The translations under genes were made by a program, and so were the position numbers. This document shows positions 47,310 through 56,511 of a stretch of 64,000 nucleotides of DNA, piece by piece (position 1 is the first letter of the stretch; each line of letters opens with the position of its first letter). The stretch is from a bacterium HR40 (GTDB lineage: Bacteria; Pseudomonadota; Alphaproteobacteria; Geminicoccales; Geminicoccaceae): the NCBI GenBank assembly GCA_002898275.1, contig BEIQ01000001.1, positions 1,109,899-1,173,898 of the forward strand, given 5' to 3'. The notes beneath the pieces are model-generated. The model did no database searches. It was not told where the DNA came from and worked only from the letters and a program-made list of their open reading frames with translations.

Positions 47310-47357
47310 CTGGGTGCCTTTTGTGGCACATCTCCAGCATGAGGGCCCTGAACCGTC

Positions 47358-47783
47358 ATGACCGAGAAAATAAGCCAGAGTGAGCTCTTGTCCCTCACCA
47401 CCGAGATCGTGGCATCGCACGTCTCCAACAACACCGTGGCGGTGAGCGATCTGCCGAAACTCATCGAGCTCGTGTACACTACGCTGGCAAAGCAGGGCGG
47501 CGAGGCCGAGCCGGAGAAGGAAAAGCCCCAGCCCGCCGTACCGATCCGCAAGTCGGTCACGCCCGACTACATCATCTGCCTCGAGGATGGCAAGAAGCTC
47601 AAGATGCTCAAGCGCCACCTCAAGACCCACTACAACATGACGCCGGAGGAGTACCGGCGCAAGTGGGGTTTGCCGGACGACTATCCGATGGTGGCGCCCA
47701 ACTACGCCGCGCAGCGGAGCTCGCTCGCCAAGAAGATCGGCCTCGGCACCCAGCCGCGTGCCCGCGGTCGTCGGGCGGTGTGA
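47358..47783 (+). CDS. mucR: MucR/Ros-family transcriptional regulator
   Basis: 141 residues. The N-terminal oligomerisation part (LLSLTTEIVASHVSNNTV) is followed by the Ros-type zinc finger from IICLEDGKKLKMLKRHLKTH to YNMTPEEYRRKWGL, with the first cysteine present and aspartate in place of the second, a known MucR/Ml variation. It binds AT-rich DNA with low specificity and controls surface polysaccharide, motility and cell-cycle genes in relatives. It is monocistronic, with a promoter upstream and a strong hairpin downstream. Confidence 0.93.
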   Translation: MTEKISQSELLSLTTEIVASHVSNNTVAVSDLPKLIELVYTTLAKQGGEAEPEKEKPQPAVPIRKSVTPDYIICLEDGKKLKMLKRHLKTHYNMTPEEYRRKWGLPDDYPMVAPNYAAQRSSLAKKIGLGTQPRARGRRAV

Positions 47784-47818
47784 GGGGCGAGCCGCGAATC
47801 CTTCGACCACAGCTGGCC

Positions 47819-47847
47819 GCACCGGCGCTGGCGCGCCGCGCCGGTGC
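47819..47847 (+). terminator. Terminator hairpin of mucR
   Basis: GCACCGGCGC and GCGCCGGTGC form a perfect 10 bp stem around a 9-base loop, 36 bp after the mucR stop. Only TT follows, but the stem is very stable and it directly precedes the miaB promoter. Confidence 0.6.
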
Positions 47848-47875
47848 TTGACCGGGGTCGGCGCACGGATATCTG
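47848..47875 (+). promoter_or_regulatory. Predicted promoter of the miaB-phoH-ybeY-lnt operon
   Basis: TTGACC (47848-47853) starts at the foot of the mucR terminator, with a 16 bp spacer to TATCTG (47870-47875). It is 39 bp before the miaB GTG. Confidence 0.55.
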
Positions 47876-47914
47876 GAGCTCGGGCCGCAGTTCTCCGCTT
47901 CGAACCGAAGGCGC

Positions 47915-49255
47915 GTGCGCAGAAAGCTGTTCATCAAGACTTGGGGCTGCCAGATGAACGTCTACGACTCGGATCGTATGGCGGCCCTTTTGGCACGGCA
48001 CGGCTACGAGCGGACGGACAGAGCGGAAGAGGCCGATCTCATCCTGCTCAACACCTGCCACATCCGCGAGAAGGCGGCCGAGAAGGTCTATTCCGAACTC
48101 GGCCGCCTGCGGCAGTTGCGCGAGCGGCGGCGGCAGCAGGGAGCCGAGACGCTGATCGCCGTGGCGGGTTGCGTCGCTCAGGCGGAAGGCGAGCTCGTCT
48201 TCGAGCGCGCTCCGTTCGTCGACATCGTCGTCGGGCCCCAGGCCTACCATCGGCTACCCGAGCTGCTCGCCCGGCGAGCCCGCGCCCTGGGCGGGGTGAT
48301 CGACACCGACTTCGCCGTCGATCGCAAGTTCGACGAGGTGTCGCTGCCGGAGGTCAATGGAGCGGTCTCCGCCTTCCTGACGATCCAGGAAGGTTGCGAC
48401 AAATTCTGCACCTTTTGCGTCGTGCCCTACACCCGCGGCGCCGAGATCAGTCGGCCGGCTGCCGAGGTGCTGGCGGAAGCCCGCAGGCTCGTCGCTGCGG
48501 GCGTGCGCGAGATCACGCTTCTCGGCCAGAACGTCGATGCCTGGCACGGCGAGGGTCCGGACGGGCGTTCCTGGAACCTCGCCCGCCTCATTCGCGCGCT
48601 CGCCGAAATGCCAGGGCTCGCCCGCATCCGCTACACCACCTCGCATCCCCTCGACATGGACGCGGACCTCGTTCGCGCCCATGGCGAGGTGCCGCAGCTC
48701 GCTCCCTTCCTGCATCTGCCGCTGCAATCCGGCTCCGACCGCGTGCTGCGGGCGATGAACCGCCGCTATACCGCCGACGACTACCGCCGGCTCGTCGGAG
48801 AACTGCGAACGGTTCGCCCCGATATCGCTCTCTCCTCCGACTTCATCGTCGGCTTTCCCGGCGAACGCGAGGAGGATCACGAGGCCACCCTGCGACTGGT
48901 CGAGGAGATCGGTTTCGCCCAAGCCTATTCCTTCAAGTTCAGCGCTCGTCCGGGGACACCCGCCGCCGCCATGCGCCAGCAAGTGCCGGACGACGTCAAG
49001 GAACGGCGGCTCGCCGAACTGCAAGCGCTGCTCGATGCCCAGATGCGGGCGTTCAATGCCGCTCAGGTCGGTCGGACGCTCGAAGTCCTGTTCGAGCGGC
49101 CAGGGCGCCACCCAGGTCAACTGGTCGGGCGTTCGCCCTATATGCAGGCCGTGCACGTCAGCGATCCCGAGCTGGCGATCGGCGATCTCGCTTCTGTCGA
49201 AATCACGGAGTATCATCCGCACAGCCTCGCGGGGAGGGTCGTCACCCCGCACTGA
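47915..49255 (+). CDS. miaB: tRNA-2-methylthio-N6-dimethylallyladenosine synthase
   Basis: 446 residues, a radical-SAM enzyme adding the methylthio group at A37 of tRNAs. The N-terminal cluster cysteines are in [24 protein letters not shown] and [10 protein letters not shown]; the radical-SAM CxxxCxxC is [16 protein letters not shown] near residue 155. A TRAM domain for tRNA binding ends the protein. GTG start. It heads a coupled operon with phoH, ybeY, a CBS protein and lnt, the standard order in alphaproteobacteria. Confidence 0.96.
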   Translation: MRRKLFIKTWGCQMNVYDSDRMAALLARHGYERTDRAEEADLILLNTCHIREKAAEKVYSELGRLRQLRERRRQQGAETLIAVAGCVAQAEGELVFERAPFVDIVVGPQAYHRLPELLARRARALGGVIDTDFAVDRKFDEVSLPEVNGAVSAFLTIQEGCDKFCTFCVVPYTRGAEISRPAAEVLAEARRLVAAGVREITLLGQNVDAWHGEGPDGRSWNLARLIRALAEMPGLARIRYTTSHPLDMDADLVRAHGEVPQLAPFLHLPLQSGSDRVLRAMNRRYTADDYRRLVGELRTVRPDIALSSDFIVGFPGEREEDHEATLRLVEEIGFAQAYSFKFSARPGTPAAAMRQQVPDDVKERRLAELQALLDAQMRAFNAAQVGRTLEVLFERPGRHPGQLVGRSPYMQAVHVSDPELAIGDLASVEITEYHPHSLAGRVVTPH

Positions 49256-49256
49256 G

Positions 49257-50309
49257 ATGGGAGAGAACGCTCTGACTCGTTTCGCACCGCTTGCCGAGCT
49301 CGCTCGTGCGAGCCAGCGTGTCCGGTTCGAAGACAACGAATCCTGCGCCCGTCTCTACGGCTTCCACCAGGTCAATCTCGCCCGCATCGAGCAGCATCTC
49401 GCCGTGAGCCTCGTAGCCCGCGGCAACGAGGTGTTCGTGCAGGGCGAGGACGAGGCCAGTGTGCGGACCGCCGTGCGGGTGCTCGAGCATCTCTATGCCG
49501 AGCTGCAGCGTGGCACCCCCATCGACCGCGAGGAGGTGGATGCCGCGGTGCGCATGCTGCGCAGTGGCGATCTGCCGCCCGATCGCAGCCTGTTCGAACT
49601 CCAGCTGCGGGCGGAGCGGCGCACGGTGGTGCCGCGTTCGCCCAACCAGGCCGCGTATGTGCGGGCACTCCTCCAGCACGAGCTGGTGTTCGCCCTCGGG
49701 CCTGCCGGCACCGGCAAGACCTATCTCGCCGTCGCCGCCGCGGTGGCGATGCTGCGCCAGCGCCGCGTGGATCGCATCATCCTGTCGCGTCCGGCGGTGG
49801 AGGCGGGGGAACGGCTCGGCTTTCTTCCGGGCGATCTCAAAGAAAAGGTCGACCCTTATCTGCGGCCGCTCTACGATGCGCTCCACGATCTGCTCTCCGA
49901 GGGCCGGCTCAGTCAGCGCATGGAGCAGGGACAGATCGAGATCGCGCCGCTCGCCTTCATGCGCGGGCGCACCCTCGCGAACGCCTTCATCATCCTGGAC
50001 GAGGCCCAGAACACCACCGTCGCGCAGATGAAGATGTTCCTCACGCGACTGGGCGAGAACAGCCGCATGGTGGTCACCGGCGATCCCACCCAGACCGACC
50101 TGCCGCCCGGCACCGTGTCCGGCCTTGCCGATGCGGTCGAGCGTTTGGGTCATCTCCCGGGTGTCGGGCTCGTCCGCTTCGACCGCTCCGACGTCGTTCG
50201 CCATCCCCTCGTGGCGCGCATCATCGAAGCCTACGAGGGTGCACCGGGCGTCCGTCGGCAGGAGGAGGGAGAGACGCCGGAGAAAGGAGCCGGCGCCCCC
50301 GGGAACTGA
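49257..50309 (+). CDS. PhoH-family ATPase
   Basis: 350 residues. The Walker A is ALGPAGTGKTYLAVAAAV near residue 145 and Walker B is AFIILDEAQNTTVAQMK, followed by FLTRLGENSRMVVTGDPTQ. A KH-like N-terminal part (about 50-120) suggests RNA binding. PhoH proteins are predicted RNA helicase-like ATPases, often working with YbeY, the next gene. The ATG lies 1 bp after the miaB stop, and a gap of 2 bp separates it from ybeY. Confidence 0.94.
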   Translation: MGENALTRFAPLAELARASQRVRFEDNESCARLYGFHQVNLARIEQHLAVSLVARGNEVFVQGEDEASVRTAVRVLEHLYAELQRGTPIDREEVDAAVRMLRSGDLPPDRSLFELQLRAERRTVVPRSPNQAAYVRALLQHELVFALGPAGTGKTYLAVAAAVAMLRQRRVDRIILSRPAVEAGERLGFLPGDLKEKVDPYLRPLYDALHDLLSEGRLSQRMEQGQIEIAPLAFMRGRTLANAFIILDEAQNTTVAQMKMFLTRLGENSRMVVTGDPTQTDLPPGTVSGLADAVERLGHLPGVGLVRFDRSDVVRHPLVARIIEAYEGAPGVRRQEEGETPEKGAGAPGN

Positions 50310-50311
50310 CC

Positions 50312-50830
50312 ATGGACGACGACAGTCCGATCGCGCTCGCGGTGGAGATCGCCGACCCGCGCTGGCGACGGAGCATTCCCGATCTCGAAGACCAGCTCGC
50401 ACAAGCAGTCGCCGTCACCCTGCCGGAGCTCGACCTGCCAGCGGGATGCCGTTTCGAGGTCGCGGTGACCCTCGCCGACGACCGGATGGTCCGGGAGCTC
50501 AACGCCCGCTACCGCGGCCGCGATGCCGCCACCGACGTGTTGTCTTTCCCCCAGTTCGAGGCCGACGAACTGGCGCGGTTGGCGTCGCCAGCCGGGGTGG
50601 TTCCGCTCGGCGATATCGTCCTCGCCTTCGAGACGGTGAGCCGGGATGCCGCCGATCTCGGGCGGCCGCTCCTCGCCCATCTGCTCCACCTCTTCGTCCA
50701 CGGGCTTTTGCATCTGGTGGGATTCGACCACGTCGGGGAAGCCGAGGCCATGCGCATGGAACGGCTCGAGGCCGCCATCCTCGCCCGCCTCGGCCTTCCC
50801 GATCCGTATCGGGAGGAACGAGAGCCATGA
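50312..50830 (+). CDS. ybeY: Endoribonuclease YbeY
   Basis: 172 residues, a zinc-dependent RNase for 16S rRNA 3' maturation and ribosome quality control. The metal-binding motif HGLLHLVGFDH near residue 130 holds the three histidines, and RELNARYRGRDAATDVLSFP is the conserved upstream block. The start is 2 bp after phoH; the stop overlaps the next ATG. Confidence 0.95.
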   Translation: MDDDSPIALAVEIADPRWRRSIPDLEDQLAQAVAVTLPELDLPAGCRFEVAVTLADDRMVRELNARYRGRDAATDVLSFPQFEADELARLASPAGVVPLGDIVLAFETVSRDAADLGRPLLAHLLHLFVHGLLHLVGFDHVGEAEAMRMERLEAAILARLGLPDPYREEREP

Positions 50831-51729
50831 AGCCGCTGGCGCGGCGAGCCGAGGCGCGCGCCGCACCGTCGCTGTTCGTCGCCCTCTTGCGGCGGCTGCG
50901 GGCGATCGCCGGTCGCGAGGAAGAGGATACCCGTGACGCCCTCGAGGAGATCATCGAGGAGGCAGAGGCGGAGGGCGACCAGACCCTGTCTCCGGAGGAG
51001 CGCGAGATCCTGCGCAATGTGCTGGCCTTCGGGGAGCTCCGGGTCGACGACATCATGGTCCCGCGCACCGACATCGTCGCCGTCGACATCGACACGGGAC
51101 TTGCCGGAGTGGTCGCGGCTATGCGGGATTCGGGCCATTCGCGTCTGGTCGTTTACCGCGGCAACCTCGACGAAGTGGTGGGCCTCGTCCACGTCAAGGA
51201 TCTGCTGCGCTACTGGGGCGACGGCGAGAGCTTCCGCCTGGCCGATATCCTGAGGCCGGTCCTGGTGGTGCCGCCGAGCATGCGCCTCGTCGACCTGCTC
51301 ATCGAGATGCGCGAACGCCACCAGAACATGGCCGTGGTGGTGGACGAGTTCGGCGGTACCGACGGACTCGTCACCATCGAGGACGTGGTCGAAGAGATCG
51401 TGGGCGATTTGCCGGAGGAGGACGAGGACGCCGAGCCCGAGCTCGTGTCCCTTCCCGACGGCAGCCTGGAAGCGGATGCCCGCCTCCCGGTCGAGGAGCT
51501 CGAACGGGAACTCGGGACGTCGCTGCTCGGCCCGGAGGAGCATGAGGAGATCGACACTCTGGCCGGTCTGATCTTCCATCTCCTCAACCGCGTACCGGCG
51601 CGCGGCGAATTCGTCGACCATCCAGCGGGGTTGCGCTTCGTGATCCTCGACGCCGATCCGCGGCGCATCCTGCGTCTGCGCATCGAGCGCACCCGGACTT
51701 GGCCACGGTCGAGAGCGGCCAATGAATGA
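50827..51729 (+). CDS. CorC/HlyC-type protein with paired CBS domains
   Basis: 300 residues. After a charged N-terminus, EEREILRNVLAFGELRVDDIMVPRTDIVAVD opens the first CBS domain, and ERHQNMAVVVDEFGGTDGLVTIEDVVEEIVGD the second. The C-terminal CorC_HlyC domain ends the protein. It lacks the membrane DUF21 domain, so it is the cytosolic CorC form, linked in other bacteria to magnesium and cobalt efflux. Coupled to ybeY by ATGA and to lnt by an 8 bp overlap. Confidence 0.92.
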   Translation: MKPLARRAEARAAPSLFVALLRRLRAIAGREEEDTRDALEEIIEEAEAEGDQTLSPEEREILRNVLAFGELRVDDIMVPRTDIVAVDIDTGLAGVVAAMRDSGHSRLVVYRGNLDEVVGLVHVKDLLRYWGDGESFRLADILRPVLVVPPSMRLVDLLIEMRERHQNMAVVVDEFGGTDGLVTIEDVVEEIVGDLPEEDEDAEPELVSLPDGSLEADARLPVEELERELGTSLLGPEEHEEIDTLAGLIFHLLNRVPARGEFVDHPAGLRFVILDADPRRILRLRIERTRTWPRSRAANE

Positions 51730-53338
51730 CCCGCTTTTCGGCGGCCGCATCGCCGCCATCGCGCGCGCCCGTCCCCTGAGCCTGTCCATCCTCGCCGGGC
51801 TCCTGCTGGCGGCCGCGCTGCCGCCCTTTCATGTGCTGCCTGGCATCCTGGCCCTGGCGGTACCCTTTTGGATCCTGCGCAGCGAGCCGCGGTCGGCCCG
51901 CGCTTTGGCCGCCACGGGGCTCTTCGCCTTCGCCTTCGCTCTCGCGAGCCTATGGTGGGTGGCCATCGCCTTTTGGACCGACCCGACCCGCTGGGGAGCG
52001 CTGGCCGCACCCGCGGTCCTCGGTCTGTGCCTCGCCTATGCCGCCACCATCCTCCTGTGCTGGTCGGCGCTGCGGCTGCTGCGGCGGCTTCCGTTGGCGC
52101 TCTTTGGCTTTCTGTTCGCCCTCGCCTGGACGGCTTCCGAGCTCCTGCGAGCGAGCCCCTGGCTGCGTTTTCCCTGGAACCCGATCGCCTCGGTCTGGGC
52201 CTTCTCCGACCTCACCCTTTCCGCCGTCGCGGTGTTCGGGGTTGCGACCACCGGTCTCGTCACCGTCGCCGGTGCCGTGCTAGCCGGCAGCGTCCTGCTG
52301 TACCCGCAACCCTGGCGCACCGTCGGCGTCGCCGCCCTCCTCTTGCTCGTGGCGGTACCCGCAGCCGGCGGGTTTCGCCTTGTCTTTCTCGAGGATGTGC
52401 CCGACACGGAGGTGCGGGTGCGACTGGTCCAGGCCGGTCTCGGTGAGCATCACGGCTGGCAGGCGGAGCGGATGGAAGCCTGGCTCCGCCGGCATCTCGA
52501 ACTCACGGTTGCGCCACCGGCGGAGGGACCGCCGCGCCTCGTGGTCTGGCCGGAAAGCGCCATTCCCTACGATCTCGAACCCTTCGACGCCTCGGCCGAG
52601 TTGCGCGCGGCGATCGGCCGAGCCCTCCCGGCCCATGCCGTGCTCGCCGCCGGAGCGGACCGCTTCGTGCAGCACGAACGGGGCTACGAACTCACCAACA
52701 GCCTCTATTTCCTCGACCCTTCCGGGCAGGTCCTCGACCGCTACGACAAGGTCGATCTCGTCCCCTTCGGCGAGTTCTTGCCCTTCCGCCGCCTGCTGCG
52801 CCGGCTCGGATTGCGCGCCTTTACCGCGAGCAGCGTCGATTTCCAGCCTGGGCCGGGCCGCCGCACCCTCCTGCTCGATTCGCTGCCACCCTTGAGCCCT
52901 CTCATCTGCTACGAGGCGGCCTATGCTGGGCGAGCGACCGACGACAGCGGTCGCGCTCGGCTCCTGCTCAATGTCACCAACGACGGCTGGTTCGGCACCA
53001 GCCCTGGTCCCTACCAGCACTTCGCCATGGCCCGCATGCGCGCGGTAGAGACCGGATTGCCGCTTTTGCGGGCGGCCAACACCGGGATTTCGGCGATCGT
53101 CGATGGCGCCGGCCGCGTACGCGCCTCTCTGGCTCTCGGCACCGTCGGGGTGCTCGACGGCGTCGTTCCGGCCGCTCTCCCGCCTCCGCCCATCGCCCGC
53201 TTCCCGGGACTCGCGGTCCTCGCCGCGCTCGCCGCGGGTGCGCTCTGCCTGTTCGCCGACGTCCGGGCGAAGCCTCGGCTCGGGACAGCCGCAATGGCGA
53301 GCTCGATGGCGATCGTCCGCGGGGAAAGCGAGCGGTGA
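51722..53338 (+). CDS. lnt: Apolipoprotein N-acyltransferase
   Basis: 538 residues, the inner-membrane enzyme that adds the third acyl chain to lipoproteins. Several membrane helices fill the first 220 residues (SLSILAGLLLAAALPPFHVL first). The nitrilase-like domain has catalytic Glu in VVWPESAIPYDL near 277, Lys in RYDKVDLVPFGEF near 343, and Cys in SPLICYEAAYAG near 396. It overlaps the CBS gene and the XRE regulator. Confidence 0.96.
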   Translation: MNDPLFGGRIAAIARARPLSLSILAGLLLAAALPPFHVLPGILALAVPFWILRSEPRSARALAATGLFAFAFALASLWWVAIAFWTDPTRWGALAAPAVLGLCLAYAATILLCWSALRLLRRLPLALFGFLFALAWTASELLRASPWLRFPWNPIASVWAFSDLTLSAVAVFGVATTGLVTVAGAVLAGSVLLYPQPWRTVGVAALLLLVAVPAAGGFRLVFLEDVPDTEVRVRLVQAGLGEHHGWQAERMEAWLRRHLELTVAPPAEGPPRLVVWPESAIPYDLEPFDASAELRAAIGRALPAHAVLAAGADRFVQHERGYELTNSLYFLDPSGQVLDRYDKVDLVPFGEFLPFRRLLRRLGLRAFTASSVDFQPGPGRRTLLLDSLPPLSPLICYEAAYAGRATDDSGRARLLLNVTNDGWFGTSPGPYQHFAMARMRAVETGLPLLRAANTGISAIVDGAGRVRASLALGTVGVLDGVVPAALPPPPIARFPGLAVLAALAAGALCLFADVRAKPRLGTAAMASSMAIVRGESER

Positions 53339-53787
53339 GGGAACGCAAGCTCCATCCCTTCGACCGCCATCTGGGCGAACGCCTCCGGCTCGCCCGGACG
53401 CTCGCCGGCTTGAGCCAGAGCGAGCTTGCCGCGCGGCTCGCGGTGAGCTTCCAGCGGGTCCAAAAATACGAGCGCGGCGAGAGCCGCATCGGCGCGAGCC
53501 GACTGTTCGAGCTCGCCCGCATCCTCGGGGTGGAGGTGGCCTTCTTCTTCGAGGGCCTCGAGTCGGCAGCGCCGGAAGCCTCCACCTCGCCGGCACCGGG
53601 CCTCGCCGATCCGGGTTCGTCCTTCGTTTACGACGGCCCGCCGGCAGCTGCCCCGGCGGCGAGCCGGCTCGATCGCCGCGAGAGCCTCGAGCTCTTGCGC
53701 GCCTTCAACGGGATTGCCGATCCGCTGGTGCGTCGACGGCTGTGCGAACTGGCACGGGCCCTCGCCGCCCTCCGTTACCGCCGCTGA
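53335..53787 (+). CDS. XRE-family helix-turn-helix regulator
   Basis: 150 residues. Residues about 12-70 are a Cro/CI helix-turn-helix (GLSQSELAARLAVSFQRVQKYE), followed by a linker rich in Ala, Pro and Ser and a helical C-terminus. The layout resembles alphaproteobacterial regulators found after lnt. Targets are unknown. GTG start overlaps the lnt stop (GTGA). It ends the miaB operon; the metK gene often found next is not here. Confidence 0.88.
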   Translation: MRERKLHPFDRHLGERLRLARTLAGLSQSELAARLAVSFQRVQKYERGESRIGASRLFELARILGVEVAFFFEGLESAAPEASTSPAPGLADPGSSFVYDGPPAAAPAASRLDRRESLELLRAFNGIADPLVRRRLCELARALAALRYRR

Positions 53788-53810
53788 GTGCTGCCCAGGG
53801 CGTCGGAGGC

Positions 53811-55241
53811 CTAGCGCTGTTCGCGCTCCCGGCGCGCCTCGGCGAGGGTCGCACGAAACGTCTCGAGCCGCTCGCCCAACAGATGGCAGCCGTAGAGCAG
53901 GCGCAGGATGACAGGCCTCGCGCCGGGCAGCGGAAAGCGCGGCGGCACCTGCGCCAAAAAGGGCGGCAGCGGCCAGTCGGGGGTACGTCCGGCGAGACGG
54001 AAGGCCGCCAGTCGGCCGGCGAGGGTGGCGAGCGCGACACCACTGCCATGCCAGCAACCGGCCAACCAGGCACCGGCAAGCCCGGGCAGCGGACCGAGGT
54101 GCGGCAGGCCATCGCGGGCGAGAGCGACGAGCCCCCACCAGGCATACTCGACGCTCACATGGCGCCAAGCGGGAAAGCGCTCCCGCATACGGGCCTCCAG
54201 CCAGGCTCGGCGTCGCAGGAAGCTGGCAGGGTCGGCGCGGAGACCGCCGCGGGCGCCGAACAGCAGCCGCTGGTCGGGCAAAAGGCGCATGTAGAACAAC
54301 AGCTCGCGCGTATCGGAGACGAGTGCGGGCACGAGAAAGCCCTGGGCCTCGCGCTCCGAGACGGTGAGCGGCCGGGTGACCAGGATCGCGGAGAGGACCG
54401 GCAGAGTGCGGCCCTCGAGCTCGCGGGCGAGGGTCTCGGGGGTGTAGGCATCGGTGGCGAACAGTACCCGCTCGGCCCACACCGTGCCCGAGGGTGTGAC
54501 CAGCCGGTGGAGCCGCCCCTCCCGTCGCCACTCGATCACGGGCGTTCGCTCGTGCACGCGGGCGCCATATTCGATCGACGCTCGCGCCAGGCCGCGGAGG
54601 TAGCGTAGCGGATGGAGGCCGAAGGCCGGCTGGAGGTGGAGTGCAGCGTACGCCTCCGCGAGCGCGATGCCGCGCTCGCGAAGCTCCGCTGGCGACAGCA
54701 ACGGCCACTCGGCAGCGGCGATGGCACGGGCCTCCTCGGCCGCTCGCTCGAGCATGCGGATGTGCCGGGGGGTGTGGGCCACCACATACTCGCCCTCGCC
54801 CGCCGCCCGCAGGTCGATCCGGTGGCGGAGCGCGAGGTCGCGTACGAGCTCCACGGCGTGGACCTGCAGCTGGTACCACTGGCGCGCCGCCTCGCTGCCG
54901 AAGCGGCGGGCGATCCAACCGAGCGAGCGCCGCGCCCCGCCCGGGCCGCAAAACCCGGCATTGCGTCCCGACGCGCCCCAGCCGAGGGGTCCCGCTTCCA
55001 GCACTCGCGCTTCGATGCCATGGTCGCGAGCGAGGTGCAGCGCCGCCGACAGGCCGGTCAGCCCACCGCCGACGATGGCGACCTCGGCATCGACATCCCC
55101 CTGGAGCGGGTCGACGGCCACCGGAGGCGGACCGCCGCTCGCGTGCCAGAAGGTGGCCGGTGCCCGCGACCAGTCGTAGTGATCGGCATGATAGAGGTGC
55201 GATGCCGGTGGTGGCCCGGCGGCGCGGACGGGACTGGACAT
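53811..55241 (-). CDS. FAD-dependent amine/amino-acid oxidase (DAO family, PuuB-like)
   Basis: 476 residues. The FAD-binding motif is VAIVGGGLTGLSAALHLARDHG near residue 53, followed by ARVLEAGPLGWGASGRNAGF, a hallmark of gamma-glutamylputrescine oxidase-like enzymes. The C-terminal FAD contact is WHGSGVALATLAGRLAA near 405. It probably oxidises an amine or amino acid with release of hydrogen peroxide. It is divergent from the 55310 gene with 68 bp between; whether it belongs to that module is unclear. Confidence 0.87.
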   Translation of the reverse strand: MSSPVRAAGPPPASHLYHADHYDWSRAPATFWHASGGPPPVAVDPLQGDVDAEVAIVGGGLTGLSAALHLARDHGIEARVLEAGPLGWGASGRNAGFCGPGGARRSLGWIARRFGSEAARQWYQLQVHAVELVRDLALRHRIDLRAAGEGEYVVAHTPRHIRMLERAAEEARAIAAAEWPLLSPAELRERGIALAEAYAALHLQPAFGLHPLRYLRGLARASIEYGARVHERTPVIEWRREGRLHRLVTPSGTVWAERVLFATDAYTPETLARELEGRTLPVLSAILVTRPLTVSEREAQGFLVPALVSDTRELLFYMRLLPDQRLLFGARGGLRADPASFLRRRAWLEARMRERFPAWRHVSVEYAWWGLVALARDGLPHLGPLPGLAGAWLAGCWHGSGVALATLAGRLAAFRLAGRTPDWPLPPFLAQVPPRFPLPGARPVILRLLYGCHLLGERLETFRATLAEARREREQR

Positions 55242-55309
55242 CGGCGGGTCCGGGCTCTAGCCATTCGAGCCTGTGAGGCCACCACCAGCGGAATGCCAGA
55301 GGAGGCGGT

Positions 55310-56017
55310 TTGGTCAAGCCACAGCTGCCGTCGGCCTACGATCTCGTGGTGCTCGAGGGCGAGCGCGATCCGGTAGCTCGCGCCTGTGCGCTCGCCCGCG
55401 ACAGGGGATCGGACGGCACGCTCGTATGGGCCGACCGGCCCGATCGCCTGTCGCTCGCGCTCCTCCTCGAACCGGACGCCGACCTGCGCACCACCGCCCT
55501 CGATTGGCACACCTTCACGGTTGCCGCCCAAGACGCGCTCGCCGGCCTCACCCTCGCTGCCTATCCCCTCCACTTCCGTTTCCCCAACCGGGTCCTCTTC
55601 GACGGTTGCGAGCTGGCGCGGCTACGCTGCGTCTGGCCGCGCAGGACTGCGCCCTGCGAGCGTCCGGCGTGGATCGTCTTCGGTCTCGAGGCGGAGATGC
55701 AGGAGCCGGCGGAACCCGGAGCCCAGCCCGAGCGCATGACCCTGGCCGGCGCCGGGGCGGAAGCCCCTCCTGTGGCCTTCGTCGAAGCCATCGCCCGACA
55801 GTTCCTCTATTGGCTCCAGCGGCGCGACGCGGTCGGATTCGAGGGCGTACGCCGGATCTGGAACCACCGACTCGAGCGGCGTGGCGAGCTCGGTAGCCTG
55901 CGGCTGGGCGGGATCGAGGCGGCAGGGGTGATCGAAGGACTCGATGCGGAAGGCCTGTTCCGGATCGGCGGACAGGCCATCGGCCTGTGGGACATCCCCG
56001 AGGAGATCCTCGCGTGA
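55310..56017 (+). CDS. Biotin/lipoate-protein-ligase-like protein lacking the catalytic lysine
   Basis: 235 residues. The fold pattern of BirA/LplA ligases can be followed: DGTLVWADRPDRLSLALLLEP stands where ligases have their adenylate-binding loop, and HFRFPNRVLFDGCELARLR (88-106) where they have KWPND...GRKLAGIL. The KWPND lysine is Arg90 and the GRK lysine is replaced by Cys100-Glu101, so a normal ligase reaction is unlikely. The C-terminus (RLGGIEAAGVIEGLDAEG) resembles DUF4444. TTG start with GGAGG upstream. First gene of the module; GTGA overlap with the next. Confidence 0.75.
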   Translation: MVKPQLPSAYDLVVLEGERDPVARACALARDRGSDGTLVWADRPDRLSLALLLEPDADLRTTALDWHTFTVAAQDALAGLTLAAYPLHFRFPNRVLFDGCELARLRCVWPRRTAPCERPAWIVFGLEAEMQEPAEPGAQPERMTLAGAGAEAPPVAFVEAIARQFLYWLQRRDAVGFEGVRRIWNHRLERRGELGSLRLGGIEAAGVIEGLDAEGLFRIGGQAIGLWDIPEEILA

Positions 56018-56511
56018 GCGGCCTGCGGCTCCTGCGCACCCTGCGCTTCGATGCCACCGACGAGCTCGTCTTCGAGCACGCCGCGGCGCCCGACGAGTGG
56101 GCGGTTCCCGGTGGGTTCGCGTTCGCCAACGACACCCCCGAAACCCTGATCGGCAAGCGCCTGCAGGCTTTCCGCCACGGCTTCCTCGGGCTCGACAGCT
56201 TCGGCTGGTCGACTTTTGTCGCCGTGGCCGCCGTCAGTCCCGAAATCCTCGATGAGCTGACCGTTCGCCTCGCTCGCCATTTCGTCGATCGTTACGGCGC
56301 TCCCGACCTTGCAGCGGCGCTGCCGGTAGCGCGCCACGAGTTGGACTTCGCCCGCTCGCTTGCCGAGCCGCACCCGACCAACACCGTGCTCGCGGTCGAG
56401 CGCGAGCTGGTCGACGAGGGCGTGCGCGAACGCTTCCGGGTGGTGAAGCCCGCGGGCGGCGAAGTGCACGCGCGGGTCTTCGACATCGTGGCCGGTGAAG
56501 AGGAGCCGTGA
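56014..56511 (+). CDS. DUF6505-like protein of unknown function
   Basis: 165 residues from a GTG overlapping the previous stop. No catalytic motif is seen. The N-terminus GLRLLRTLRFDATDELVFEH, the block GGFAFANDTPETLIGKRLQAF and FLGLDSFGWSTFVAVA match my memory of the DUF6505 family. No signal peptide or membrane helix. Coupled on both sides, with ATG/GTG-TGA overlaps, to the ligase-like and DUF6352-like genes, so the three are probably made in step and may form a complex. Confidence 0.75.
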   Translation: MSGLRLLRTLRFDATDELVFEHAAAPDEWAVPGGFAFANDTPETLIGKRLQAFRHGFLGLDSFGWSTFVAVAAVSPEILDELTVRLARHFVDRYGAPDLAAALPVARHELDFARSLAEPHPTNTVLAVERELVDEGVRERFRVVKPAGGEVHARVFDIVAGEEEP

